Below, piece by piece: positions 1 to 7,371 of a DNA stretch of 11,773 bases. The notes below the pieces were generated by a model. The model was not told the DNA's origin. It saw only the letters and a program-made list of their open reading frames with translations, and made no database searches. The stretch is taken from contig JBDTCD010000140.1 of NCBI GenBank assembly GCA_039923755.1, positions 1-11,773 on the forward strand, in the 5' to 3' direction. Origin of the DNA: Terrimesophilobacter sp039923755 (GTDB lineage Bacteria; Actinomycetota; Actinomycetes; Actinomycetales; Microbacteriaceae). Numbering within the stretch: position 1 is the first letter of the stretch; every line of letters begins with the position of its first letter. Both the position numbers and the translations under genes were made by a program.

Positions 1-879
1 TCTGACACTGGCGAGTCCGAGGATGCCGTGAAGAAGCTCGAGTTGAGCGTTCAAGTCTCCACAAAGTTGAACCGGTCCCATGCGGTTATCGGCAACGAGG
101 CGTTGATCCTGCCGACGATGGGTCGCAGCGAAATCGACCTTCAGGCTGGTGGCGAACAGTTCGTCAGTGTTGAGGACACTGTGGCTGCCGTGCAGCCTTC
201 GTATCCGAAGCTCACCCCGGTTGCTCCGGGTTTGCTCTCCGAAGTCTCGATCATCACCCGGCTGGCTCGTTCGGTACTGGGTGACAAGTACGGCATCGAC
301 TGGGCAGGTTTCGAGGCGAACTACGACGTCATCCGCGAGCACATCTCTCACGTGGTGCCTGGCTTTGAGAATTTCAACCGCAAGGTGCGCCAGAAGGACG
401 GATTCATCTTGCCGCACGGGCCGCGCGATTCGCGAACATTCCCGACGCCGACGGGCAAGGCGATGATCACCGTCAACGAGCTGGAGGCGTTGCAGGTTCC
501 GGCTGGGCGACTGCTCTTGCAGACCATGCGCTCTCACGACCAGTTCAATACCACCATGTACAGCCTGAATGACCGATATCGCGGAGTGAAGAAGGGTCGC
601 CACGTCGTTTTCGTCAACGCCGAGGACCTCGCTGAACTGGGTTTCGCTGACGGTGACTTCGTCGACATTCACAGCGAGTTCAGCGACGGTGTTGACCGGG
701 TCGCCAGGCATTTTCGGGTGATCTCCTACCCCACCGCAAAGGGCTGCGTGGCCGCATATTTCCCGGAGGCCAACGTGCTCGTTCCCCTGGATTCCACCGC
801 GGAGGGCAGCAACACGCCGGCGTCCAAGTCAGTCGTGGTCCGTCTGGAGCACGCAAAAGTAGCCTCGCCGGACGCTTGA
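1..879 (+). CDS. FdhF/YdeP-type molybdopterin oxidoreductase, C-terminal part (5' end outside window)
   Basis: The reading frame is open from the first base, so this is the 3' part of a longer gene; the GTG at 28 is internal, not a start. About 292 residues are visible, while family members are usually around 750 or more. The visible part matches the C-terminal region of the formate dehydrogenase alpha-like family that includes E. coli YdeP. It has the segment STKLNRSHAVIGNEALILPT, then a molydopterin dinucleotide-binding domain from about base 500 with QTMRSHDQFNTTMYS, followed by the D-x-V-D-I-H strand and the AAYFPEANVLVP segment near the end. Family knowledge: cytoplasmic proteins binding bis-MGD molybdenum cofactor and an N-terminal iron-sulfur cluster; true substrates are often unproven, and YdeP is linked to acid resistance. 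The active-site and cluster ligands lie upstream and cannot be checked. It precedes fhs, which suggests a link to formate, but this is inference. Confidence 0.88.
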   Translation, partial: SDTGESEDAVKKLELSVQVSTKLNRSHAVIGNEALILPTMGRSEIDLQAGGEQFVSVEDTVAAVQPSYPKLTPVAPGLLSEVSIITRLARSVLGDKYGIDWAGFEANYDVIREHISHVVPGFENFNRKVRQKDGFILPHGPRDSRTFPTPTGKAMITVNELEALQVPAGRLLLQTMRSHDQFNTTMYSLNDRYRGVKKGRHVVFVNAEDLAELGFADGDFVDIHSEFSDGVDRVARHFRVISYPTAKGCVAAYFPEANVLVPLDSTAEGSNTPASKSVVVRLEHAKVASPDA

Positions 880-887
880 TAAATTAT

Positions 888-917
888 TTGACGTCCAACA
901 GAATTAGCCCATAACAT
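888..917 (+). promoter_or_regulatory. Probable sigma-A type promoter upstream of fhs
   Basis: TTGACG at 888-893 and TAACAT at 912-917 are separated by 18 bases, close to the housekeeping consensus. They lie in the AT-richer gap between the end of the oxidoreductase gene (879) and fhs. A start site near 924 would leave a leader of roughly 50-90 bases, depending on which fhs start is used. No hairpin terminator for the preceding gene is evident in this gap, so read-through is also possible. Confidence 0.42.
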
Positions 918-1009
918 TCCGTACATCTTGACCCGGCGGCCATCAGCTATGTCTGGGCGGGCGCAGGCGATTGGTGTGTGTCATTCCAAATTCAGCCGAA
1001 TCAAACAAA

Positions 1010-2707
1010 ATGGCCATGCCGTCGGACCTCGCGATATCGCGTGCCGCAGTTCGCCGCCCGCTCGAAGACGTCGCGGCAAGCATGGGTATCGGTGTGCACC
1101 TGCTCGAACCGTACGGGCGGGTGGCGGCGAAGATATCCCTCGACGCGATCGACGCACTGCGTGATCGCCCCAAGGCGAAATACGTCGTTGTCAGTGCGAT
1201 CACTCCGACGCCACTCGGGTCGGGTAAGACCACGACCTCAGTGGGCCTGGGCCAGGGCTTCGGGCACATCGGCAAACTCGGGGTGGTTGCCATCCGGCAA
1301 CCCTCGATGGGGCCAACGTTCGGCATCAAGGGCGGAGCAGCCGGAGGCGGTTACGCACAGGTCGTGCCGATGGAAGCGCTCAATCTTCACCTGACCGGCG
1401 ATATGCATGCCGTTACCGCGGCCCACAATCTGTTGTCAGCGATGATCGGCAACCACATCCACAAGGGAAACCAGCTCGATCTGAACACGCATGACATCGC
1501 CTGGCGACGTGTACTTGATGTCAACGACCGCGAACTCCGCAACATCGTTTCCGGACTCGGAGGTGCGGATGATGGAAACCCGCGCCAGACCGGTTTCGAC
1601 ATTACGGCCGCCAGTGAAGTGATGGCCTTACTGTCGCTGTGCTCTGGGCTCAAGGATCTCCGCGCGCGTCTCGGGCGGATCGTCGTGGGCTACAACCGCT
1701 CAGGCGATCCCGTGACGGCCGAACAGCTCAAGGCTGCTGGTGCCATGACCGTGATCCTGAAAGATGCAATCAAGCCGAACCTGATGCAGACTGTCGAGGG
1801 AACTCCGGTGCTCGTGCACTGCGGCCCGTTCGGCAACATTGCGACCGGAAACTCCTCAGTGGTTGCCGATCAGATCGGAATCCATTCCGGTGACTACCTC
1901 ATCACCGAGGCGGGATTCGGTGCCGATATCGGCGCTGAGAAATTCTTCAACATCAAGTGCCGTAACTCTGGCCTGACACCGGATGCGGCCGTCATTGTCG
2001 CGACAGTGCGGGACTTAAAGACCCACTCGGGAAAGTATCGGGTTGTCGCTGGCCGCCCACTGCCACCGGAGATGCTCGCGGAAAGTCCCGACGATGTGCT
2101 CGAAGGGGCAGCGAATTTGCGGCAGCAGATCGCCAACATCAAGCGTCACGGAGTTGTGCCGGTGATCGCCGTGAACGCGTTCCCCTCCGATTACGAGAGC
2201 GAGCACCGGGCGATCATGGCAGTTGCCGCGGAGGAGGGCGTGCGGGTGGCGATCAGCTACCACTTCACCGAAGGTGGAAAGGGCGCTGCAGAGTTAGCCG
2301 AGGCAGTTGCTGAGGCCTGTAACGAAACAACGGATTTCCACTACCTGTACCCGAACGAGATGTCTCTGGCCGACAAGATCGACACGATCGCGCGGGAGAT
2401 GTACGGCGCTGATGGCCTGGACATCTCGCCGTTGGCGCTCAAGCAGCTCGATCGGTACGAAAAAGCAGGCTTCGGTAACCTGCCCGTGTGTATTGCCAAG
2501 ACCCATCTCTCGCTGTCGGCCAACCCTGCCATCAAGGGGGCGCCCACCGGATGGCGGCTTCCTGTGCGCGAAGTTCGTGCATCGATCGGTGCGGGGTTCA
2601 TCTATCCGATCTGCGGCGACATGCGCACTATGCCGGGTCTTTCGTCGGCACCCGCAGCCGAAATCATCGACATCGACGACTCGGGTGAGATCGTCGGGCT
2701 GTCGTAA
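1010..2707 (+). CDS. fhs: Formate--tetrahydrofolate ligase (10-formyl-THF synthetase)
   Basis: Catalyses ATP-dependent joining of formate to tetrahydrofolate, giving 10-formyl-THF, in the cytoplasm. From the ATG at 1010 the protein is 565 residues, near the usual 555-560 of monofunctional enzymes. Visible signatures: a P-loop TPLGSGKTTT (about residues 67-76), where most family members have Glu-Gly-Lys rather than Ser-Gly-Lys; the perfect family signature GIKGGAAGGGY (105-115); and a second signature VATVRDLKTHSG (330-341), which differs from the usual A/G-L-K and Gly-Gly pattern at two places. The start is uncertain. ATGs at 1010 and 1016 give an N-terminus (MPSDLAISRAA) that fits homologues, but neither has a Shine-Dalgarno site. 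TTG 971 or GTG 974, the latter 6 bases after an AGG at 965-967, would add 12-13 residues. An in-frame stop at 929 limits further extension. The stop codon overlaps the next gene by one base, implying co-translation with the FchA-like protein. Confidence 0.95.
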   Translation: MAMPSDLAISRAAVRRPLEDVAASMGIGVHLLEPYGRVAAKISLDAIDALRDRPKAKYVVVSAITPTPLGSGKTTTSVGLGQGFGHIGKLGVVAIRQPSMGPTFGIKGGAAGGGYAQVVPMEALNLHLTGDMHAVTAAHNLLSAMIGNHIHKGNQLDLNTHDIAWRRVLDVNDRELRNIVSGLGGADDGNPRQTGFDITAASEVMALLSLCSGLKDLRARLGRIVVGYNRSGDPVTAEQLKAAGAMTVILKDAIKPNLMQTVEGTPVLVHCGPFGNIATGNSSVVADQIGIHSGDYLITEAGFGADIGAEKFFNIKCRNSGLTPDAAVIVATVRDLKTHSGKYRVVAGRPLPPEMLAESPDDVLEGAANLRQQIANIKRHGVVPVIAVNAFPSDYESEHRAIMAVAAEEGVRVAISYHFTEGGKGAAELAEAVAEACNETTDFHYLYPNEMSLADKIDTIAREMYGADGLDISPLALKQLDRYEKAGFGNLPVCIAKTHLSLSANPAIKGAPTGWRLPVREVRASIGAGFIYPICGDMRTMPGLSSAPAAEIIDIDDSGEIVGLS

Positions 2708-3258
2708 TGGCATTCGACCCGGCTGATGGTGACTATCTCAATCTCCCTCTGCGAGCATTGATCGACGACGTTGCGGGCAAAGGTTCCGTACCGGCCGCTG
2801 GCTCTGTCATCGCGATTCTGGGTTCACTCGCTGCCGGTCTTGCCGCGAAGGTCGCCCACCGCTCGACTACCCAGCTTCCCGATGCCGAAAAGATCGCCGA
2901 GCGGGCGGATGAGTTGCGTATGAACTTCGAACCGCTCATCACCGCTGACGCCATTGGATACGCGGCGGCCCTGGCAGCGCGGGGTGATGACCGAGCGGCC
3001 GTGATGCACTCGTTGTCCTCGGAGATCGCGCTCATGGCCGAGGCGGCGGCAGAGGTCGCCGAGCTCGCATCAGTTCTGCTCCTCGACGGCAATCCGAACC
3101 TTCGTTTCGATTCGGCTGCAGCAGTGCGGATCTCGGTGGCCGTTGCGGAGATCGGCGCCGAGCTGATTGGGGCAAACGTGGGGGAATCCGAACTCTCTGG
3201 TCGCGCGCGTGCTGCGGCCAGCCGGGCGCGCGCGGCCGGCACTGGAGAGAGCGCATAG
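2707..3258 (+). CDS. fchA: Cyclodeaminase/cyclohydrolase family protein (FchA-like)
   Basis: A small all-alpha protein of 183 residues resembling PF04961, the family containing methenyl-THF cyclohydrolase FchA and the cyclodeaminase domain of FTCD. Its ATG shares its A with the fhs stop codon (TAATG), so it is almost certainly translationally coupled to fhs. The expected role is interconversion of 10-formyl-THF and 5,10-methenyl-THF next to Fhs. Visible family features: an N-terminal helix leading into a glycine/serine turn (residues 25-33), the D-A-x-x-Y motif at 81-85 of the predicted active-site helix, and N-P-N-x-x-x-D around 129-135. Oddities: the turn reads VPAAGS where homologues usually have PGGGS, and the protein is about 20 residues shorter than typical FchA. 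The C-terminus is an Ala/Arg-rich helix. Family membership is likely; catalytic activity, and whether it acts on methenyl- or formimino-THF, is not established by the sequence. Confidence 0.8.
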   Translation: MAFDPADGDYLNLPLRALIDDVAGKGSVPAAGSVIAILGSLAAGLAAKVAHRSTTQLPDAEKIAERADELRMNFEPLITADAIGYAAALAARGDDRAAVMHSLSSEIALMAEAAAEVAELASVLLLDGNPNLRFDSAAAVRISVAVAEIGAELIGANVGESELSGRARAAASRARAAGTGESA

Positions 3259-3316
3259 TGGCGCCGTGAACTCTCAAAATCTGGTCGCTGCGCAGGGACG
3301 TATCCGGCAGTATTAA

Positions 3317-4435
3317 GTGGTGACGTCAGACCAGTTCACTTCACCTGCCAAGCCACCCCGTCGACGCGTTAGCTGGTTGCCCGGCGTTGTCATTGCAGCA
3401 GCAGCAGCACTTCTCGCGTGGGGCGTCCACGTGCTGTTTCCTGTGATTCCACTCCTTACAGCGTCCGTTGCGCTGGGGATCATCGTGGCCCAGGTTCCGC
3501 CTGTACGGCGTGAGATTATGGGATCGCTTGCACCAGGGTTGTCGGTGGCATCCAAAAAGTTCATGCGCATGGGCATTGTGTTGCTCGGGCTCAAGCTGAG
3601 CCTCGTCGACATCGCGCACCTCGGTTGGCTCACAATTCTCCTTGTCGTGGTGATTGTGCTGTTGACCTTCGCTGCAACCTACTGGTTCGGGAAGCTTGCA
3701 CGACTCCCCAAGCACGAGCCCATTCTGATCGCAACAGGATTTTCGATTTGCGGCGCCTCCGCGATTGGTGCGATGAGCAGTGTTGTGAAAGCGAAGGACT
3801 CGGAAGCCTCAACACCCATCGCTCTCGTGACCCTCTGCGGAACTCTTGCGATTGGGGTGCTGCCCCTGTTCTGGCATCCGCTCGGGATGAGTGCGGACCA
3901 GTTTGGCCACTGGGTGGGCGCGAGTGTGCACGACGTGGGGCAGGTAGTCGCTACCGCCCAAATCGCGGGCACGAGCGCCCTGGCCATCGCCGTCGTCATC
4001 AAGCTCACCCGCGTGCTCATGCTCGCCCCCATGGTTTCCATCGCTGCGCTCGTGGTGCGCCGCGGCGAGAATCGTGCGGAGGCGTCCACCGAGACGCGTG
4101 CTGATGTCGATGCCACGTCGGCAGCGACAGCGACAGCCGACGCTAACCCCACGACGACGATCACCAAACCTGCGAAACGGCCACCGCTGGTTCCCCTGTT
4201 CGTCGCCGGATTCCTGCTCGCTGTGGCTATCCGCTCGTTCATTCCGATGCCGGAAGCCGTGCTGTCTATTGCCGACACCGTACAAACGGCGCTCCTGGCA
4301 ATGGCACTGTTTGGACTCGGCACGGGAGTACGTGTGCGCGAACTCGTGAGCACCGGATGGCGGTCGCTGCTGGTCGGACTTGCATCGTGGGTGTTTATTG
4401 CTGTGCTTGCCTACGGTGCTGTCCTGGTCAGCTGA
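3317..4435 (+). CDS. YeiH-family integral membrane protein (putative sulfate exporter family, PF03601)
   Basis: A 372-residue protein with about ten hydrophobic segments starting near residue 20. Two motifs are typical of YeiH relatives: GFSICGASAI (141-150) and GASVHDVGQVVA (201-212), the latter probably inside a re-entrant or membrane segment. Family members are annotated as putative sulfate exporters and some are tied to sulfonate breakdown, but transport has rarely been tested. A polar, low-complexity Ala/Thr/Asp stretch (about 249-287) sits between membrane segments, followed by a Lys/Arg-rich run, and makes this protein longer than the common 330-350 residues. Start: an in-frame TAA at 3314-3316 directly precedes GTG 3317, with a second GTG at 3320, so only these two starts fit; neither has a good Shine-Dalgarno site (AGGGA at 3294-3298 is too far away). 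The 58-base gap after fchA may hold its own promoter, but I see no clear one. It converges with hutI. Confidence 0.88.
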   Translation: MVTSDQFTSPAKPPRRRVSWLPGVVIAAAAALLAWGVHVLFPVIPLLTASVALGIIVAQVPPVRREIMGSLAPGLSVASKKFMRMGIVLLGLKLSLVDIAHLGWLTILLVVVIVLLTFAATYWFGKLARLPKHEPILIATGFSICGASAIGAMSSVVKAKDSEASTPIALVTLCGTLAIGVLPLFWHPLGMSADQFGHWVGASVHDVGQVVATAQIAGTSALAIAVVIKLTRVLMLAPMVSIAALVVRRGENRAEASTETRADVDATSAATATADANPTTTITKPAKRPPLVPLFVAGFLLAVAIRSFIPMPEAVLSIADTVQTALLAMALFGLGTGVRVRELVSTGWRSLLVGLASWVFIAVLAYGAVLVS

Positions 4436-4465
4436 AGCCGCCGCGAAGTTTCCTCCCCGCGCCGC

Positions 4466-4530
4466 GCGCGGGTGTTCTGCAGTAGCGCGGGTGTTGCGAC
4501 ACCCGCGCACGCACAATTTACCCGCGCTAC
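4466..4530. repeat. Symmetric four-box GC-rich inverted repeat between convergent genes
   Basis: The octamer GCGCGGGT occurs at 4466-4473 and 4485-4492, and its complement ACCCGCGC at 4501-4508 and 4520-4527. All four are symmetric about position 4496.5, with a 19-base step within each pair. The inner arms extend to 10 perfect base pairs (4485-4494 with 4499-4508, 4-base loop). An alternative pairing joins GTAGCGCGGGT (4482-4492) with ACCCGCGCTAC (4520-4530), 11 perfect pairs. The element lies between the stop codons of the YeiH-family gene and hutI, so it may end transcription from both sides, although there is no T-run. It could instead be a dispersed intergenic palindrome or a protein-binding array. 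Confidence 0.8.
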
Positions 4531-4564
4531 GGGCCATCTAGTCCGTTTCAGCGCCTCAGCCCCG

Positions 4565-5707
4565 CTAGCTGGATGCCGTGATCACCCGATGAACAAGTGG
4601 TACTCCCGGACGGTAGGCAAAATGCACGTAGCTCGGTGAGTCGAGGATCACCAGGTCCGCCTGCTGCCCGACAGCCAGGCCGCCAATGTCGGTGCGGCGG
4701 AGGGCCGCCGCCCCCCCAGCGGTCGCGGCCCAGAGCGCTTCGGCCGGGCTGAAGTGCATGTCGCGCACGGCGATGGCGATGCAAAACGGCATCGATGAGG
4801 TGAAACTCGAGCCCGGATTGCAGTCGCAGGCGATTGCCACGGTGGCGCCTGCGTCGAGCAATCGACGCGCATCCGGATAGGGCTGGCGAGTGGAAAACTC
4901 GACGCCAGGCAGCAGGGTTGCCACAGTGTCGGATGCAGAAAGCGCATCGACATCCGCCTCAGTGAGGAACGTGCAATGGTCAACACTCGCCGCACCCAGC
5001 TCGACAGCAAGCTGCACTGCACCCGACGGTGCGAGCTGCGCACCGTGCATGCGCGCACCGAGGCCGCGCTCCATTCCCGCCGTGAGAATCGCGCGCGCAT
5101 GGTCCACAGTGAAAGCCCCGTTGTCGCAGAACACGTCGATCCACTTCGCGTGCGGGGCGCACGCGTCGAGCATGTCACCGGTGACGAGAGCGACGTACGC
5201 GGCTGGATCGTCCTTAAACTCCGCCGGAACCACGTGAGCACCGAGGTACGTTACCTCGCTCGTGAAGGTCTTCGCTATCGCGAGAGAGCGCGCCTCGTCC
5301 ACCGTCGTGAGACCATAACCACTCTTAATCTCCACGGTCGTCGTGCCTTGGGCCCGCATCTCGGCGACGAGCCTGGCCGTGTTCGCGGCGAGTTGCGCAT
5401 CCGTCGCAGCGCGAGTTGCCGCGACCGTCGTGCGTATGCCGCCTGCCGCATACGGCTGCCCGGTCATCCGGTGCTCGAACTCTGTGGAGCGATCTCCGGC
5501 GAAGACGAGGTGGCTATGGCTGTCCACAAAGCCGGGAATGACGCAGCGACCCTGAGCGTCGATGCGGTCGTCCGCATGCGGGGCTGAACCAGCATCACCG
5601 ACCCAGGCAACCAGGCCATTGTCGATCACAAGCGCAGCGTTTTCGCGCTCCGATCGGTCACTCTCGTGTGTGACAAGGAGGCCAATGTTGTCGATGAGAA
5701 GGCTCAT
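4565..5707 (-). CDS. hutI: Imidazolonepropionase (third step of histidine degradation)
   Basis: Hydrolyses 4-imidazolone-5-propionate to N-formimino-L-glutamate; a cytoplasmic metal-dependent amidohydrolase. The 380-residue protein shows the full family pattern: the metal-binding DSHSH motif (H64, H66), TTVEIKSGYGL (123-133) in the substrate pocket, GAHVVP with H158, H221 and H244 in the expected spacing, and D295 in ACDCNPGSS, the remaining metal ligand. The C-terminus has the GGLAVGQQADLVI strand typical of amidohydrolases. Its ATG overlaps the hutU stop codon (ATGA), and a GGGAG sequence lies about 10 bases upstream as a modest ribosome-binding site. It is the last gene of the hutHUI operon; no further hut gene follows before the convergent YeiH-family gene. 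No lesion is seen. Confidence 0.97.
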   Translation of the reverse strand: MSLLIDNIGLLVTHESDRSERENAALVIDNGLVAWVGDAGSAPHADDRIDAQGRCVIPGFVDSHSHLVFAGDRSTEFEHRMTGQPYAAGGIRTTVAATRAATDAQLAANTARLVAEMRAQGTTTVEIKSGYGLTTVDEARSLAIAKTFTSEVTYLGAHVVPAEFKDDPAAYVALVTGDMLDACAPHAKWIDVFCDNGAFTVDHARAILTAGMERGLGARMHGAQLAPSGAVQLAVELGAASVDHCTFLTEADVDALSASDTVATLLPGVEFSTRQPYPDARRLLDAGATVAIACDCNPGSSFTSSMPFCIAIAVRDMHFSPAEALWAATAGGAAALRRTDIGGLAVGQQADLVILDSPSYVHFAYRPGVPLVHRVITASS

Positions 5708-7371
5708 GACACGTCAGTCTCCCGCATCGGTATGCGAACGTGCATCCGTTCAGCAACGTCGATGGCATCCTCGTAGCCTGCATCAGCGTGCCGGATGACG
5801 CCCATGCCAGGGTCATTGCTGAGCACCCTGGCGAGTTTCTGCGCCGCCAGCTCGGTACCATCGGCCACCGTGACCTGCCCAGCGTGGATGGAGCGCCCGA
5901 TACCCACTCCGCCGCCGTGGTGGATCGACACCCACGTAGCACCGGAGGAAGTATTGACGAGGGCGTTCAGAAGCGGCCAGTCCGCAATCGCATCCGACCC
6001 ATCCTTCATCGCCTCCGTCTCGCGGTAGGGAGAGGCCACAGAGCCTGAGTCGAGGTGGTCGCGCCCGATCACGATGGGTGCCGAAATCTCACCGGAGGCA
6101 ACCATCTCATTGAATTTGAGACCTGCCTTGTCGCGCTCCCCGTAACCAAGCCAGCAAATGCGCGCTGGTAGGCCTTGGAAGTGCACGCGCTCCCCCGCCA
6201 TTTTTATCCACTTCGCGAGCGACTTGTTTTCGGGGAAAAGTTCGAGAATCGCACGGTCCGTCGCCGCGATGTCGGCCGGATCCCCACTGAGCGCAGCCCA
6301 GCGGAACGGACCCTTGCCCTGCTCAAACAGCGGCCGAATGTAGGCGGGTACAAAACCCGGGAAGGCGAAAGCGTTCTCGAACCCGGCCGTCTTCGCTTCT
6401 GTGCGGATGTTGTTGCCGTAGTCGAACACCTCAGAGCCGGAAATCTGAAAACCGACCATCGCCTCAACCTGCTTGCGCATCGAGTGTCGCGCGCTGTCGG
6501 CGAACCCCGCCGGGTCAGCATCGCGCGCTCTGTGCCACTCATCGAAGGTGAACTCGAGCGGCAGGTAGGCAAGCGGGTCGTGGGCGCTCGTCTGGTCGGT
6601 GACGATGTCGATCTTCGCACCAGCTTCGAGCATGCGCGGGAACACGTCGGCGGCGTTGCCGCGAAGGCCGATGCTGAGCGCCTCTTTGTTGTCGCGAGCA
6701 GCGTACGCGAGTTCGAGTGCGTGCTCGATGGACGTCGCCTCAACGTCGAGGTAGCGGTGTTCGATGCGCCGGTCGATGCGGCTTTGGTCGACATCTACAC
6801 ATATCGCGACACCATCGTTCATGGTGACGGCGAGAGGCTGGGCACCACCCATTCCTCCGAGGCCGCCGGTAAGGGTGATCGTGCCGGCAAGAGTCCCCCC
6901 GAACTTCTGGTCAGCGATGGCCGCAAACGTCTCATACGTGCCCTGAAGGATGCCCTGCGTTCCGATATAGATCCACGAACCAGCGGTCATCTGCCCGTAC
7001 ATCGTGAGGCCGAGTTGCTCAAGGCGACGGAACTCATCCCAGTTCGCCCAATCCCCCACGAGGTTCGAGTTGGCGATGAGCACGCGCGGCGCCCACTCGT
7101 TCGTGCGCATGACACCCACCGGTTTGCCGGACTGCACGAGCATCGTCTCGTCGTTCTTGAGTGTCTTCAGCGTGCGCACCATGGCGTCGAACGCTTCCCA
7201 GTTGCGGGCGGCTTTGCCGGTTCCGCCATACACGACCAGGTCGTCCGGATGCTCGGCAACCTCAGGGTCGAGGTTGTTTTGCAGCATCCGCAGCACGGCT
7301 TCCTGTTGCCAGCCGAGCGTGTGCAGTTCGGTTCCGCGATACGCCCTGACGGGGCGGGCTCCAGCGCTCAT
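5704..7371 (-). CDS. hutU: Urocanate hydratase (urocanase)
   Basis: Adds water to urocanate to give 4-imidazolone-5-propionate, using tightly bound NAD+ as an electrophile; cytoplasmic. The 555-residue length is normal. Visible family features: QNNLDPEVAEHPDDLVVYGG near the N-terminus (31-50), GTGKAARNWEAF (50-61), the glycine-rich nucleotide-binding loop GGLGGMGGAQPLAVT (169-183), and the PROSITE-type signature FQGLPARICW (398-407) containing the conserved C406. GRDHLDSGSVASPYRET (436-452) and the HHGGGVGIGRS segment (484-494) complete the active site. The start ATG overlaps the hutH stop codon by 4 bases and has a near-ideal Shine-Dalgarno AGGAGGA inside the end of hutH. It is intact and plainly co-transcribed with hutH and hutI. 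Confidence 0.98.
   Translation of the reverse strand: MSAGARPVRAYRGTELHTLGWQQEAVLRMLQNNLDPEVAEHPDDLVVYGGTGKAARNWEAFDAMVRTLKTLKNDETMLVQSGKPVGVMRTNEWAPRVLIANSNLVGDWANWDEFRRLEQLGLTMYGQMTAGSWIYIGTQGILQGTYETFAAIADQKFGGTLAGTITLTGGLGGMGGAQPLAVTMNDGVAICVDVDQSRIDRRIEHRYLDVEATSIEHALELAYAARDNKEALSIGLRGNAADVFPRMLEAGAKIDIVTDQTSAHDPLAYLPLEFTFDEWHRARDADPAGFADSARHSMRKQVEAMVGFQISGSEVFDYGNNIRTEAKTAGFENAFAFPGFVPAYIRPLFEQGKGPFRWAALSGDPADIAATDRAILELFPENKSLAKWIKMAGERVHFQGLPARICWLGYGERDKAGLKFNEMVASGEISAPIVIGRDHLDSGSVASPYRETEAMKDGSDAIADWPLLNALVNTSSGATWVSIHHGGGVGIGRSIHAGQVTVADGTELAAQKLARVLSNDPGMGVIRHADAGYEDAIDVAERMHVRIPMRETDVS

Noticed and set aside
1..27. GTG at 28 as the start of the first gene
   Set aside because: The same frame is open to the window edge and the protein is plainly the C-terminal part of a longer family, so the GTG is an internal valine codon.
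928..956. Second promoter candidate with TTGACC at 928-933 before fhs
   Set aside because: No acceptable -10 at 16-18 bases downstream; the TTGACG/TAACAT pair slightly upstream is clearly better.
928..1164. A small plus-strand open frame overlapping the start of fhs
   Set aside because: Arg-rich translation without family resemblance, overlapping the fhs N-terminus in another frame; a shadow of high-GC sequence.
3679..4353. A 224-codon minus-strand open frame inside the YeiH-family gene
   Set aside because: The composition (Ser/Thr/Ala/Arg-rich) is the mirror of a hydrophobic transmembrane coding sequence, and the plus-strand gene carries real family motifs.
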